Below are positions 24,673-33,776 of a DNA stretch of 64,000 bases, piece after piece. A model generated the notes under the pieces. That model was not told the DNA's origin, ran no database searches, and worked only from the letters and a program-made list of their open reading frames with translations. This stretch comes from Pseudomonas sp. QS1027 (GTDB taxonomy: Bacteria > Pseudomonadota > Gammaproteobacteria > Pseudomonadales > Pseudomonadaceae): positions 124,001-188,000 of the forward strand of contig NZ_PHSU01000027.1 in NCBI RefSeq assembly GCF_002814235.1. Reading direction: 5' to 3'. The position numbers were made by a program, and so were the translations under genes. The stretch's first letter is position 1. Every line of letters starts with the position of its first letter.

Positions 24673-27600
24673 TCAAAGCACCGGTTGGCCGCTCAATGCC
24701 AGGTCCATCAGCTCACGGTTGGCTACCGCGTACATGGCGTAGTCGGTGCCGCTGGCGGCACGGATTTCCACCAGCATCGAACGCCAGCGCTCGGCCATGC
24801 TCGCGTTGCGCTCAAGCCACAGCGCCACGCGGGCTTCCATGTCTTGCGGCGCGTCGGCCAGTTTCAGCACCGAGATGGTGATCGCACGTTGCTGCCAGTC
24901 CACATCGTCGCGGAAGGTTTCGCGAGCCTGGGCCTGCCAGTTGTTGCTCACGCGCAGGTCGCTGATCTGTTGGGAGTACCAGGTCAGGTCCAGCTCACTG
25001 CCCACCGCGAAGTAGGCCTTGGCCACTTCGGCGGCATCGTGGCCGGAAACGTCGGCGGCTTCGATGATCGGCAACAGGGTGTACAGGTGCGTGGTACCCG
25101 CCACCATACGCGCCAGCAACTCCGGCACACCGGCCTGGACGTAGGCCTGGTAACGGGCCTGCCAGACTTCACGGGTCGGGCCTTCCAGCAGTTCGTCGAG
25201 CTTGAGGCCCAACGCCGCCAGGTGCGGACCGAAGTGCGCGACATCACGGGCAGCATCCTGCTCGTTGCGACGGCTGCGCAGGAACCAGCGCGTGGCACGA
25301 CGGCCCAGGCGCATCAGTTCATCCATCAGCTCCAGTTGCGTCTCGGCCGACACCTTGTAATCCAGGGCCTCGATCTGACGGAACCAGTGCGGGAGGTGGA
25401 AGATGTCACGCACGATCACATAGGCACCGGCCACGTTCGCCGGGCTCATGCCGGTGGACTCCTTCAGGCGCTGCACGAAGGTGATGCCCATGTGGTTGAC
25501 CAGGTCGTTGGCGATCTGGGTGCTGACGATCTCGCGCTTGAGGCGGTGACGGCGCATGGCGTCGGCGAACTTGCTCACCAGCATCGGTGGGAACGCGGTT
25601 TCCATGTCACGGGTCAGGTACTCGTCGTCCGGAACCTTGGACTCGAGCAATGCCGCCTTGAGGTCGATCTTGCTGTAGGAGATCAGCACCGACAGCTCGG
25701 CAAGGGTCAGGCCCTGGCCTGCCGCGACGCGCTCGACCAGTTGCTCTTCCGACGGCAGGAACTCGATGGCACGGTCCAGCTTGCCACGGGCTTCCAGATC
25801 GCTCATCAGGCGCTTGTACTCGGCGATCCGCTCGACTGCGCGACGGGCCGCCAGGGACAGGGCCTGGGTCTGCTTGTAGTTGTTGCCGAGGACCAGGCCG
25901 CCGACTTCGTCGGTCATGCTGCCCAGCAGCTGGTTACGCTGCTTCTCGGTCATATCGCCGGCCTGCACCACTTCGTTGAGCAGGATCTTGATATTCACTT
26001 CGTGGTCGGAGCAGTCCACGCCACCGGCGTTGTCGATGAAGTCGGTGTTGGAACCGCCGCCATTGAGGCCGAACTCGACGCGACCGAGCTGGGTCATGCC
26101 CAGGTTGCCGCCCTCGCCCACCACCTTGCAGCGCAGTTCGTTACCGTTCACGCGCAGTGCATCGTTGGCCTTGTCGCCGACATCGGCGTGGCTTTCGCTG
26201 CTGGCCTTGACGTAGGTACCGATGCCGCCGTTCCACAACAGGTCCACCGGCGCCTTGAGCAAGGCATTCAGCAGTTCGGTCGGGGTCAGCTTGTCGGCAT
26301 GGATGTCGAAGCGCTCTTTCATCTGCGGGGAAATCGCGATGCTCTTCGCGCTGCGCGAGAAGATGCCGCCGCCTTCGGACATCAGGCTGACGTCGTAATC
26401 CGACCAGGCCGAACGCGGCAGGTCGAACAGGCGCTGGCGCTCGGCGAAGCTGCTGGCCGGCTCCGGGTTAGGGTCGATGAAGATGTGCAGGTGGTTGAAG
26501 GCCGCGACCAGCTTGAGCTTGTCGGACATCAACAGGCCGTTGCCGAACACGTCGCCGGCCATATCGCCGACGCCCACCACGGTGATGCTGTCTTCCTGGA
26601 CATTGATGCCGCGCTCGCGGAAGTGGCGCTGTACGCCGACCCACGCGCCCTTGGCGGTGATGCCCATCTTCTTGTGGTCGTAGCCGGCCGAGCCGCCGGA
26701 GGCGAAGGCGTCGCCGAGCCAGAAGCCGTAGTCGATGGCAATGCCGTTGGCGATGTCGGAGAAGGTCGCGGTGCCCTTGTCCGCCGCCACCACCAGGTAG
26801 GGGTCGTCGTCGTCATGACGCACGACGTTGACCGGCGGCACCAGGGCGCCGTCTTTCAGGTTGTCGGTGATGTCCAACAGGCCCGAGATGAAGATGCGGT
26901 AGCAGGCGATGCCCTCGGCCGCGATCTCGTCACGGCTGCCGCCCAGTGGCAGGCGACGCGGCAGGAAGCCGCCCTTCGCGCCCACCGGCACGATCACCGA
27001 GTTCTTCACTTGCTGGGCTTTTACCAGGCCCAGGACTTCGGTGCGGTAGTCTTCCTCGCGGTCCGACCAGCGCAGGCCGCCGCGGGCGACGTTGCCGAAA
27101 CGCAGGTGCACACCCTCGACCCGTGGCGAGTAGACGAAGATTTCGAACTTCGGTACCGGCTTGGGCAACTCGGGAATCGCGTGGGGGTTGAACTTGAAGC
27201 TGAAGTACGACTTGTTCTGGCCGTTGGCGTCGGTCTGGTAGAAGTTGGTCCGCAGGGTCGCCTTGATCAGGTCAAGGTAGCGACGCAGGATGCGGTCTTC
27301 GTTCAGCACCTGGACGTCGTCCAGGGCGGTCAGGATCGCTTGTTCCAGGCGCAGTTGCTTGTCGTCGAGGTCTTCGACGCTGAGCTTGCGGGCCAGGTAG
27401 AAACGGGTCTTGAACAACCGGGTCAACTCGCGGGCGATGTCGGTGTGGTTGTTCAGGGTGCTGGCGATGTAACCCAGGTCGAAGCCCAGGCGGATCTGTT
27501 TCAGGTACCGGGCGTAGGCCCGCAGCAGTGCCACGTCGCGCCATGGCAGGCCGGCGGTCAGCACCAGGCGGTTGAACGCGTCGTTCTCGGCATCGCCACG

Positions 27601-29532
27601 GACGATGTGGACGAAGGCGTCCTGCAGCGTGTCGTTGAGCTGCTGGATATCCAGGTCCAGGCCTTCGGCGGCGGTGAAGGCGAAGTCATGGATCCAGAAC
27701 TCGCGACCGTTGTTGTGACGCAGGCGATACGGGAACTCGCCGAGCACGCGCAGGCCGAGGTTTTCCAGGATCGGCAGGACATCGGACAGGGCCAGCGGTG
27801 TGTCGGCGTGATACAGCTTGCAATGCAGCTCGCGCTGGCCGGAGACCTGGCCCAGCGGCTGGTAGAAGCTCATCACCAGCGGATTGCTCTCGCTCAGGCT
27901 CAGCAGGTGCTGCATGTCGACCACGGCCGAGTGCGCGGCGAAGCGCTCGCGGTAGCCGGCCGGGAAGCCTTTCGGGAAGTCCGTCAGCACGTTGGTGCCC
28001 TGGGCCTCGCCGAAGCCTTCGACCACCAGGCTCTTGTAGTCGTCCTGCCAGCTGCGGCAGGCCTGGATCACTTCGTTTTCCAGTTGCAGCGGGTCGATGT
28101 CGAGACGGTTCTTCGGATCGACCCGCAGGATCAGTTGCACACGGGCCAGCACGGACTCGGAGAAGAAGGTCCAGAACTCGCAGTCGGTGGCTTTCAGGCG
28201 ATCCATCAGCACTTGCTGGATCTTCTGTCGCACTTCGGTGGAGTAGACGTCACGCGGCACGTAGGCCAGGCAGTAGCAGAAGCGGCCGTACGGGTCTTTG
28301 CGCAGGAACACGCGGATCTTGTTGCGTTCCTGGATCTGCACGATCGACATCACGGTGTTGAACAGCTCGTCCACCGGCGTCTGGAACAGATCGTCGCGGG
28401 GCAGCACTTCGAGCACCTGGGCCAGCTCCTTGCCCAGGTGGGCCTTGGCCTGGAAGCCCGAACGGCGCTCGACTTCAGCCACCTTGCGGCTGATGTAAGG
28501 AATGACCCGCACGCTTTCGCCGTACACCGAAGAGGTGTAGAGGCCCATGAAGCGGCATTCCTTGATGACCTTGCCGTCGGCGTCGATCTCGCGGATCGAG
28601 ACATAGTCCGGGTAGGCGTTGCGGTGCACACGGCTCGGGTGCGCGGCCTTGGCGAACGACAGCGGCGTCGGTTCGCGCAGGTAGTTGACGGCGTAGTCTT
28701 CGATGCGGGTGTCGTCGGGGGTCAGGCCGGCGCGGAGCAATTTGGTCAGGCCGAGGAAGGAGTTGGCGTCATATTCGATATGACCGCCGTCCTGCTCGTC
28801 ACGGACCACGAACTCTTCGTAGCCGAGGAAGGTGAAGTGGTTGTCCACCAGCCACTGCAGGAAGGTCTTGATCTCGGTTTTTTCTTCCGGGTCGATGGCG
28901 AACTGGCTGGCGTCGATACCGGCCAGCAGCTCCTGGACCTTGGTCTTCATCGGTTCGAAGTCGGCGACGGCGATACGCACTTCCGTCAGGACCTGTTCCA
29001 GCTCCTTGGACAGCACGCTCAGCTCGGCGGCGTTGGCGCAGCGATCGATTTCCAGGTACATCAGGGATTCTTTGTCGATCCCCTCGCCCTGGGTGCCCTT
29101 GGGCAGGACTTCAAGCAACTCGCCCTTGCTGCCGCGACGCACGCTCAGCACGGTGGTTTGCAGGGTGTGGATGCTGTAACCGCGGCGGTTCAGTTCGGTG
29201 CGGACCGAGTCGACCAGGAACGGCAGGTCGGGGTGCAGGACCTCGACGGCGGTGTGGGTCGACTGCCAGCCATGGCGTTCATAATCCGGGTTGTAGGCGC
29301 GAACCTGTGCCTGGGTGTGGTCAAAACGCTCCAGCAGACGCCAGGCCGAAAGGGTGCAGCCGGCGAGATCGGAGAGCCGGCGCTGGGTCAGCTCGTCCAG
29401 GGAAATGATGCCGAAGAACTGCTCAGCGAACAGCGCCACTTGTGGCAGTGCCTGTTCGTTGATGTGCTGCGCCAGTGCCGCCTGCAGTTGGTGCTGGAAG
29501 TCGGCTTTGCTGGCTGCGGTGAAGAACGCCAT
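24673..29532 (-). CDS. gdhB: NAD-dependent glutamate dehydrogenase, large (180-kDa) type
   Basis: Deaminates glutamate to 2-oxoglutarate with NAD+, feeding amino-acid carbon into the TCA cycle. The product is 1,619 residues, the size of the P. aeruginosa enzyme. The start at ATG 29532 (MAFFTAASKADFQHQL) fits the family; a longer frame to 29811 has no support. The catalytic core is in the C-terminal half: GGLRWSDREEDYRTEVLGLV, KNSVIVPVGAKGGF, then PVDLLWNGGIGTYVK and the NAD-binding CKVVGEGGNLGMTQLGR. The N-terminal 600 residues are the regulatory region typical of this class (ACT-like segments). It forms hexamers in other species and is activated by arginine. It stands alone with its own terminator. 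Confidence 0.97.
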   Translation of the reverse strand: MAFFTAASKADFQHQLQAALAQHINEQALPQVALFAEQFFGIISLDELTQRRLSDLAGCTLSAWRLLERFDHTQAQVRAYNPDYERHGWQSTHTAVEVLHPDLPFLVDSVRTELNRRGYSIHTLQTTVLSVRRGSKGELLEVLPKGTQGEGIDKESLMYLEIDRCANAAELSVLSKELEQVLTEVRIAVADFEPMKTKVQELLAGIDASQFAIDPEEKTEIKTFLQWLVDNHFTFLGYEEFVVRDEQDGGHIEYDANSFLGLTKLLRAGLTPDDTRIEDYAVNYLREPTPLSFAKAAHPSRVHRNAYPDYVSIREIDADGKVIKECRFMGLYTSSVYGESVRVIPYISRKVAEVERRSGFQAKAHLGKELAQVLEVLPRDDLFQTPVDELFNTVMSIVQIQERNKIRVFLRKDPYGRFCYCLAYVPRDVYSTEVRQKIQQVLMDRLKATDCEFWTFFSESVLARVQLILRVDPKNRLDIDPLQLENEVIQACRSWQDDYKSLVVEGFGEAQGTNVLTDFPKGFPAGYRERFAAHSAVVDMQHLLSLSESNPLVMSFYQPLGQVSGQRELHCKLYHADTPLALSDVLPILENLGLRVLGEFPYRLRHNNGREFWIHDFAFTAAEGLDLDIQQLNDTLQDAFVHIVRGDAENDAFNRLVLTAGLPWRDVALLRAYARYLKQIRLGFDLGYIASTLNNHTDIARELTRLFKTRFYLARKLSVEDLDDKQLRLEQAILTALDDVQVLNEDRILRRYLDLIKATLRTNFYQTDANGQNKSYFSFKFNPHAIPELPKPVPKFEIFVYSPRVEGVHLRFGNVARGGLRWSDREEDYRTEVLGLVKAQQVKNSVIVPVGAKGGFLPRRLPLGGSRDEIAAEGIACYRIFISGLLDITDNLKDGALVPPVNVVRHDDDDPYLVVAADKGTATFSDIANGIAIDYGFWLGDAFASGGSAGYDHKKMGITAKGAWVGVQRHFRERGINVQEDSITVVGVGDMAGDVFGNGLLMSDKLKLVAAFNHLHIFIDPNPEPASSFAERQRLFDLPRSAWSDYDVSLMSEGGGIFSRSAKSIAISPQMKERFDIHADKLTPTELLNALLKAPVDLLWNGGIGTYVKASSESHADVGDKANDALRVNGNELRCKVVGEGGNLGMTQLGRVEFGLNGGGSNTDFIDNAGGVDCSDHEVNIKILLNEVVQAGDMTEKQRNQLLGSMTDEVGGLVLGNNYKQTQALSLAARRAVERIAEYKRLMSDLEARGKLDRAIEFLPSEEQLVERVAAGQGLTLAELSVLISYSKIDLKAALLESKVPDDEYLTRDMETAFPPMLVSKFADAMRRHRLKREIVSTQIANDLVNHMGITFVQRLKESTGMSPANVAGAYVIVRDIFHLPHWFRQIEALDYKVSAETQLELMDELMRLGRRATRWFLRSRRNEQDAARDVAHFGPHLAALGLKLDELLEGPTREVWQARYQAYVQAGVPELLARMVAGTTHLYTLLPIIEAADVSGHDAAEVAKAYFAVGSELDLTWYSQQISDLRVSNNWQAQARETFRDDVDWQQRAITISVLKLADAPQDMEARVALWLERNASMAERWRSMLVEIRAASGTDYAMYAVANRELMDLALSGQPVL

Positions 29533-29968
29533 CTGTGGTACTCCGCTTGGGCTTGTTATATAGAGAGAAGCGTCGCGTTTTCTTCCCCGGAAAAGGGGAC
29601 CTGCATCACTCTGCAGGGTAAAGCTGGGCAGTACAGAGTGACAGGTTGATGAAGCTGGCCGCGACCCAGGGGTCACATTCACGTTCAAGATAGTCGCACA
29701 CGACGGCAACGGCCGGGTGCACAGGCTGTCATTTCGAGGGCGACTCTCCGTTGCGCAGCTTAACGAGTGCGCGAACGCCGCTGCTTGCGGCGCTGCGACA
29801 TATTCGGACATTGGCTGGTAGTGCGGGCAAAATCAGACACATTCCCACCGCAGGGCGGTTGCTCACGTCGGGTACCACCATCGCCAAAGCCTTGGTCTAC
29901 AGCCTCAAGCACCGAGGGCTGGCGATCCAATGAAAAAAGAGCGATCACCTGAGCATGACCGCCCTTTT
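29533..29968. other. Intergenic region of 436 bases upstream of gdhB
   Basis: Holds the gdhB promoter and, at the far end, the terminator of the polysaccharide fusion gene. An 8-base inverted repeat (TCACTCTG ... CAGAGTGA, about 29605-29642, spacer about 20) sits some 75-110 bases upstream of the gdhB start and could be a regulator site or an mRNA hairpin. I see no gene here; short frames are Arg-rich. Confidence 0.45.
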
Positions 29969-29970
29969 TT
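29933..29970 (-). terminator. Rho-independent terminator of the polysaccharide operon
   Basis: On the minus strand AAAAAAGGGCGGTCA pairs with TGATCGCTCTTTTTT; two G-U pairs make the stem complete over 15 pairs, with a T run at the end. On the plus strand the same positions are mismatched, so it works only for the minus-strand operon. It overlaps the stop codon of the fusion gene. Confidence 0.85.
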
Positions 29971-32900
29971 ACACAACCCCACGACCGCAGTAGTGATCAT
30001 CCAATACCACTTGAGCCAATAACTCCGACTCATCGCTCGAGTGCCTGGAGAAAAACTCGTTGACGAGTGCCTTGCTGATTTCAACCGGTGGTGCGTAGCT
30101 TTTCAGCAGGGTCTTCCTGATATGGGCTGCATCCTCCGCGAATTGAATGACGCCCTTTTGCAGATCTTCGCGGAAGGCGACACAGCTTATTTCCTGCTCT
30201 GACAGCTCACGGCGGTGGGCCTGGACGGTAATACCATCGGCGGATGTGTACTTCATGATTTGCGCATTGCTCGAACTCAACAATTTTTCCAGTTCAAAGC
30301 TGCGCAGGTACAGCATGGGTGCGGTCTGATTGCGTGCCACGTTTTCCAGCAGGCAGCCGCGGATCGTCACATCATTGGCTTTTGCAACGTCAACCGAGCG
30401 AACATCGGTCACCAGGTAGTAACCGTCGATTTTCTTGCCGGTGAGCTGGCACAGGTAGCCCTGGATGGTGCCACCGTAACCGATGTCTACCACCGCCGAT
30501 TTCTGATCGCTCATCAGGTTCATGGACTTCAGGTAAAGCGCCAGTGCCTGATGTTCGGTGGCGGCTTGCGTCAGGATATCGTCCGCAATCTTAAGCAATA
30601 GGGGCTGTACGGCATCAAGGTGCCCGTGGTGGACCTCGATAAACGTCGTTCTCCCGATGCCGGTATCTTTAAACACCTCTTCCCATTCCGCGTCGCTCAG
30701 TTCCAGCCCGAAGCGCTCAATCAGGAAGTTGGCGGCGGTGTTCAGGTGGTAGTCACTCTTCGCAATCCGATGAATGTCTTCAATCTGCTTTAGCAGCGGT
30801 ACGCTGCAGGTGCGTCGAGATACCACCAGGTAGTCCGCGACAGGGACATCGGTAAGATCTTTCGCCCAGACGTCATACACCGACTTCATCAACTGGCCTT
30901 CGCGCGCCAGGAAGTACAGCCGCTCGACATCATCATTGGCCGCGGTATCGACCAACCATTGGGCCATGCTGGTCAGCATCGGACCGACCAGGCTGTAACC
31001 CAGGTTGTAAGGCGTGGCATCAAACAAGGAGCTGGGGTTGATGTTGGGGTAGGAGACGGCCGAGAAATTTTTCGAAAACAGGAGCCCCAGTGTCAGCTCT
31101 GCATTCAGGTCGTGAGCAAACTCATAGGTTTCGACAAACGTGTGCAATCTTGGCAGACTCCTGGCGAGTTCAGTCGCACGCAGTACGTGCAGGCCAACAA
31201 TGCCTTTGTCACAAGGGATTTGAAAGTCGGAGCGTTCATTGTCTCCGACCATCAGCAATTCATTTGGCCGAAGATCGTATGTCTTCAGCAGGTGATCATA
31301 AAGTTGGCCACTGTCTTTACGCAGGCCCACCTCGTTAGAGAGAAAGAACTCCGACCAGCCATCAATGCCATGAGTCCTGAGCGCCTTCACAATCAGTGAT
31401 TTTGGCAGGAACATATCGGACATCAGGATGACCGGCTTGCCCGTCGCTCTGGCCTTGTTGAAGAGCTCCACCCCGCCGCTACGTGCCGAAAGCGATTCAT
31501 ACTCGGTGCGCTCTTCAACTGTGCGGATATTGCTGACATCTTCTGCGGGTAAGCGTGTCAGCTGTTGGAACCTGGCGTATATTTCTTCCAGGCCAACATC
31601 TTTCCCTTTCTGTTGCCGTGCCTCGGCTTCGGCAATACTCCTGTAGCTGGAGTACAGCTGCGCCAGCGGCGTGGAGAGATTAGCCGAGACGATGGCCTTT
31701 ATCGATTCCGTATCAATTAATGGTCGAACCACCAACGTATCGAAAATATCAAATGCAATGTATTTTATATTCGGATTGGAGAATTGCTCCACCATGCTTG
31801 CAAAAGAGCGATTGGTGTATTGGTCCAGTCTCCAGGGTGACCACGCAGGGCTTTCCAAATCTTTGATAATAGCCGGTTGCAGGCCTTGTTTTTTTACGGA
31901 CAAGACCAGTAGTCGTTCTAAACAATGCGCAAATGTTCCGTCTGTCTGGCCGGTTTCCTCGGCAAAATCACCGAGGGTGATGTGGGCACCAAATAGCGGC
32001 TGCAAGGCATCGCCCCTGGCCCAGAACATCGAGCCCGCAGGAAAGTCGAAATAGCCTCGTGGGACCGGTGTTATGCCGAGTCGAGCGCACCAGGCAGCGC
32101 CCATTGCCTTGTTTGCAAGCCAGGTGTTCGCTTGATAAGGCAAGCGCTTGTAGTTCTGTGGATAGACAATTCCTCGACCATTCCACAGCAGATTGAAAAT
32201 TTTTCGAATGGTGGTCGGACTGCCCAACAGGTTGCTGAGCAGATATTGCCGCCAGCCTTCGGTAGCACCGGCGTTGTACAGGGACTTTTTGCTGTGCAAG
32301 TGTGCGACATAATCGTATGTTTTCAGCGACTCGCCAAAAGCGCAAAACATCGGTGCGATGTCTCGGCCGCGGTTTTGAACGATTTCGACGGTGATCGCGT
32401 TACAGTGCTCCAGGTTGGTAAACAGGGTGCGACAAACCTTCTCGCCTTCACTGTCTTTAACCGACACATAAAGGTCGTAGACGAACGGCATGTTGCTCAG
32501 GTAACCGGCGAATTCCACAGCCAGGTCGTGATAATACATATGCAGATGAATAGCGATACGCCCTTCAAATTGACCGATGGGCGATACAGTGTCCATCATG
32601 ATCAAGGTGTTGTCGCTATTGTGGGCAATACTGGCATGGTGTTGGCTGCCATGCTTCCACTGTTCATAGTGGGCACTGCCACGGAAAACGATATCGAGAT
32701 TCCGGTAGCCCCAATGCAAGATTTTTGTGCGGTATTTAGGTGGAATCGTCCAGTAGAGGGATTTCACTTTACTGAGCGCGCGTGCGCGCAGCCCTCCCGC
32801 GACCAGTGGATGTTCGCCCCGAATGGCACGAGAGGCGAGCCGTAGGGGAGCCGTCACCTTCCAGCTGGTAGATTGGTGAATACTACGGATGGTCGTCTCG

Positions 32901-33763
32901 AGTTGAGCGGACCTCTCATTGTTATGTTCGACGGCCTGCATAAGCTGCAGGCGCAGGCTTTGCAATTCCTTACGGATACTGTTGACTTCTTCGGCGCTAC
33001 TCTTGTTGAGGGACTCGAGTCTGACAATCTGCTGGCTGGCGTCTTCGACTTGTACTTCCAGGTCCAGTTTTTGTGCGGCCAGCGTGTTGCGGTCAAGGCG
33101 TAACTGTTCAATCAGCCTGAAATCTTCAGGGGCCGCATTGAAGTTGATCAGCTCATTGGAGCCGGGTATTTGACCGTTGTCGAAGTGTTCCAGCGAGTCG
33201 ATGATCTTGCGCTTGAACTGCTGCTCCAGCGCTTGGTCCTTGGCGAAGATCGAGATGAAGTCGTTCCAGGCGCCCTCCGCGGCTTCAGATGATTTGGGGC
33301 CGACAAAGGACTCCAGCAGCACCGGGTTGTAGCCATTGCGTTTGGCCCAGGTAACCAGTGCATGCCCGGCATCCGGGTAAAAGCGCCAGCAGTCGACCGG
33401 GTAGCGGTGTATGTAACCATTGCTGGGGGCATTCACGTAGAGCAGGCCGACAGGCTTGAGGACTCTCAGAATTTCGTTAAAGACCAGCCAGAACATTTCC
33501 GAGTGTTCAAAGCACGAACTGCACACCACGACGTCAATGCTCTCGTTTTCAAAAGGCAGTAAGCACGGGTCATCGAGAATGATATCGACGCCGTTGCCAG
33601 CCACGAAGTCCACGCCGATGTATTCATAGCCATCGGGGCAGACGTCGCGGATGGAGCCATTTACGTTCTGGGAACCGATGTCTACGACTTTTGCGCGGAC
33701 AGGCAAGTTGGCACGATAGGTTTCAAAGAACAGGCGACCATAATTCAGTGCTGAAGGATGCAT
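29969..33763 (-). CDS. Multidomain polysaccharide enzyme: methyltransferase, RgpF-like and HAD domains
   Basis: The product is 1,264 residues. Domain order: an SAM methyltransferase (about 1-175; motif I KVVDIGSQNVNGS, then IDVVVCSSCFEHSEMF and EILRVLKPVGLLYVNAPS), a coiled coil (about 215-300), a rhamnan-synthesis-F-like domain (about 375-640; IHLHMYYHDLAVEFAGYL, NRGRDIAPMF, YVAHLHSKKS), and a HAD-like hydrolase domain (about 670-870; FDIFDTLVVRP, VILMSDMFLPKS, MVGDNERSDF with intact catalytic Asp pair). A C-terminal COG5610-like region of about 350 residues ends the protein. RgpF-type proteins build rhamnose-containing chains; the methyltransferase may cap the chain and end its growth. It is last in the wzt-wzm operon, 13 bases after the ATPase gene. 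The individual functions are inferred from domains. Confidence 0.85.
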   Translation of the reverse strand: MHPSALNYGRLFFETYRANLPVRAKVVDIGSQNVNGSIRDVCPDGYEYIGVDFVAGNGVDIILDDPCLLPFENESIDVVVCSSCFEHSEMFWLVFNEILRVLKPVGLLYVNAPSNGYIHRYPVDCWRFYPDAGHALVTWAKRNGYNPVLLESFVGPKSSEAAEGAWNDFISIFAKDQALEQQFKRKIIDSLEHFDNGQIPGSNELINFNAAPEDFRLIEQLRLDRNTLAAQKLDLEVQVEDASQQIVRLESLNKSSAEEVNSIRKELQSLRLQLMQAVEHNNERSAQLETTIRSIHQSTSWKVTAPLRLASRAIRGEHPLVAGGLRARALSKVKSLYWTIPPKYRTKILHWGYRNLDIVFRGSAHYEQWKHGSQHHASIAHNSDNTLIMMDTVSPIGQFEGRIAIHLHMYYHDLAVEFAGYLSNMPFVYDLYVSVKDSEGEKVCRTLFTNLEHCNAITVEIVQNRGRDIAPMFCAFGESLKTYDYVAHLHSKKSLYNAGATEGWRQYLLSNLLGSPTTIRKIFNLLWNGRGIVYPQNYKRLPYQANTWLANKAMGAAWCARLGITPVPRGYFDFPAGSMFWARGDALQPLFGAHITLGDFAEETGQTDGTFAHCLERLLVLSVKKQGLQPAIIKDLESPAWSPWRLDQYTNRSFASMVEQFSNPNIKYIAFDIFDTLVVRPLIDTESIKAIVSANLSTPLAQLYSSYRSIAEAEARQQKGKDVGLEEIYARFQQLTRLPAEDVSNIRTVEERTEYESLSARSGGVELFNKARATGKPVILMSDMFLPKSLIVKALRTHGIDGWSEFFLSNEVGLRKDSGQLYDHLLKTYDLRPNELLMVGDNERSDFQIPCDKGIVGLHVLRATELARSLPRLHTFVETYEFAHDLNAELTLGLLFSKNFSAVSYPNINPSSLFDATPYNLGYSLVGPMLTSMAQWLVDTAANDDVERLYFLAREGQLMKSVYDVWAKDLTDVPVADYLVVSRRTCSVPLLKQIEDIHRIAKSDYHLNTAANFLIERFGLELSDAEWEEVFKDTGIGRTTFIEVHHGHLDAVQPLLLKIADDILTQAATEHQALALYLKSMNLMSDQKSAVVDIGYGGTIQGYLCQLTGKKIDGYYLVTDVRSVDVAKANDVTIRGCLLENVARNQTAPMLYLRSFELEKLLSSSNAQIMKYTSADGITVQAHRRELSEQEISCVAFREDLQKGVIQFAEDAAHIRKTLLKSYAPPVEISKALVNEFFSRHSSDESELLAQVVLDDHYCGRGVV

Positions 33764-33776
33764 GTGAATACCAGCC

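Noticed and set aside
24649..29649. A 1,666-codon open frame on the plus strand, opposite gdhB
   Set aside because: It is the mirror of a GC-rich gene with strong codon bias. Its translation is rich in His, Gln, Val and Gly without any motif, while the minus strand gives a complete NAD-glutamate dehydrogenase.
29533..29811. Extended N-terminus for gdhB
   Set aside because: The extra residues do not resemble the family, whose members begin near MAFFTAASKADFQHQL.
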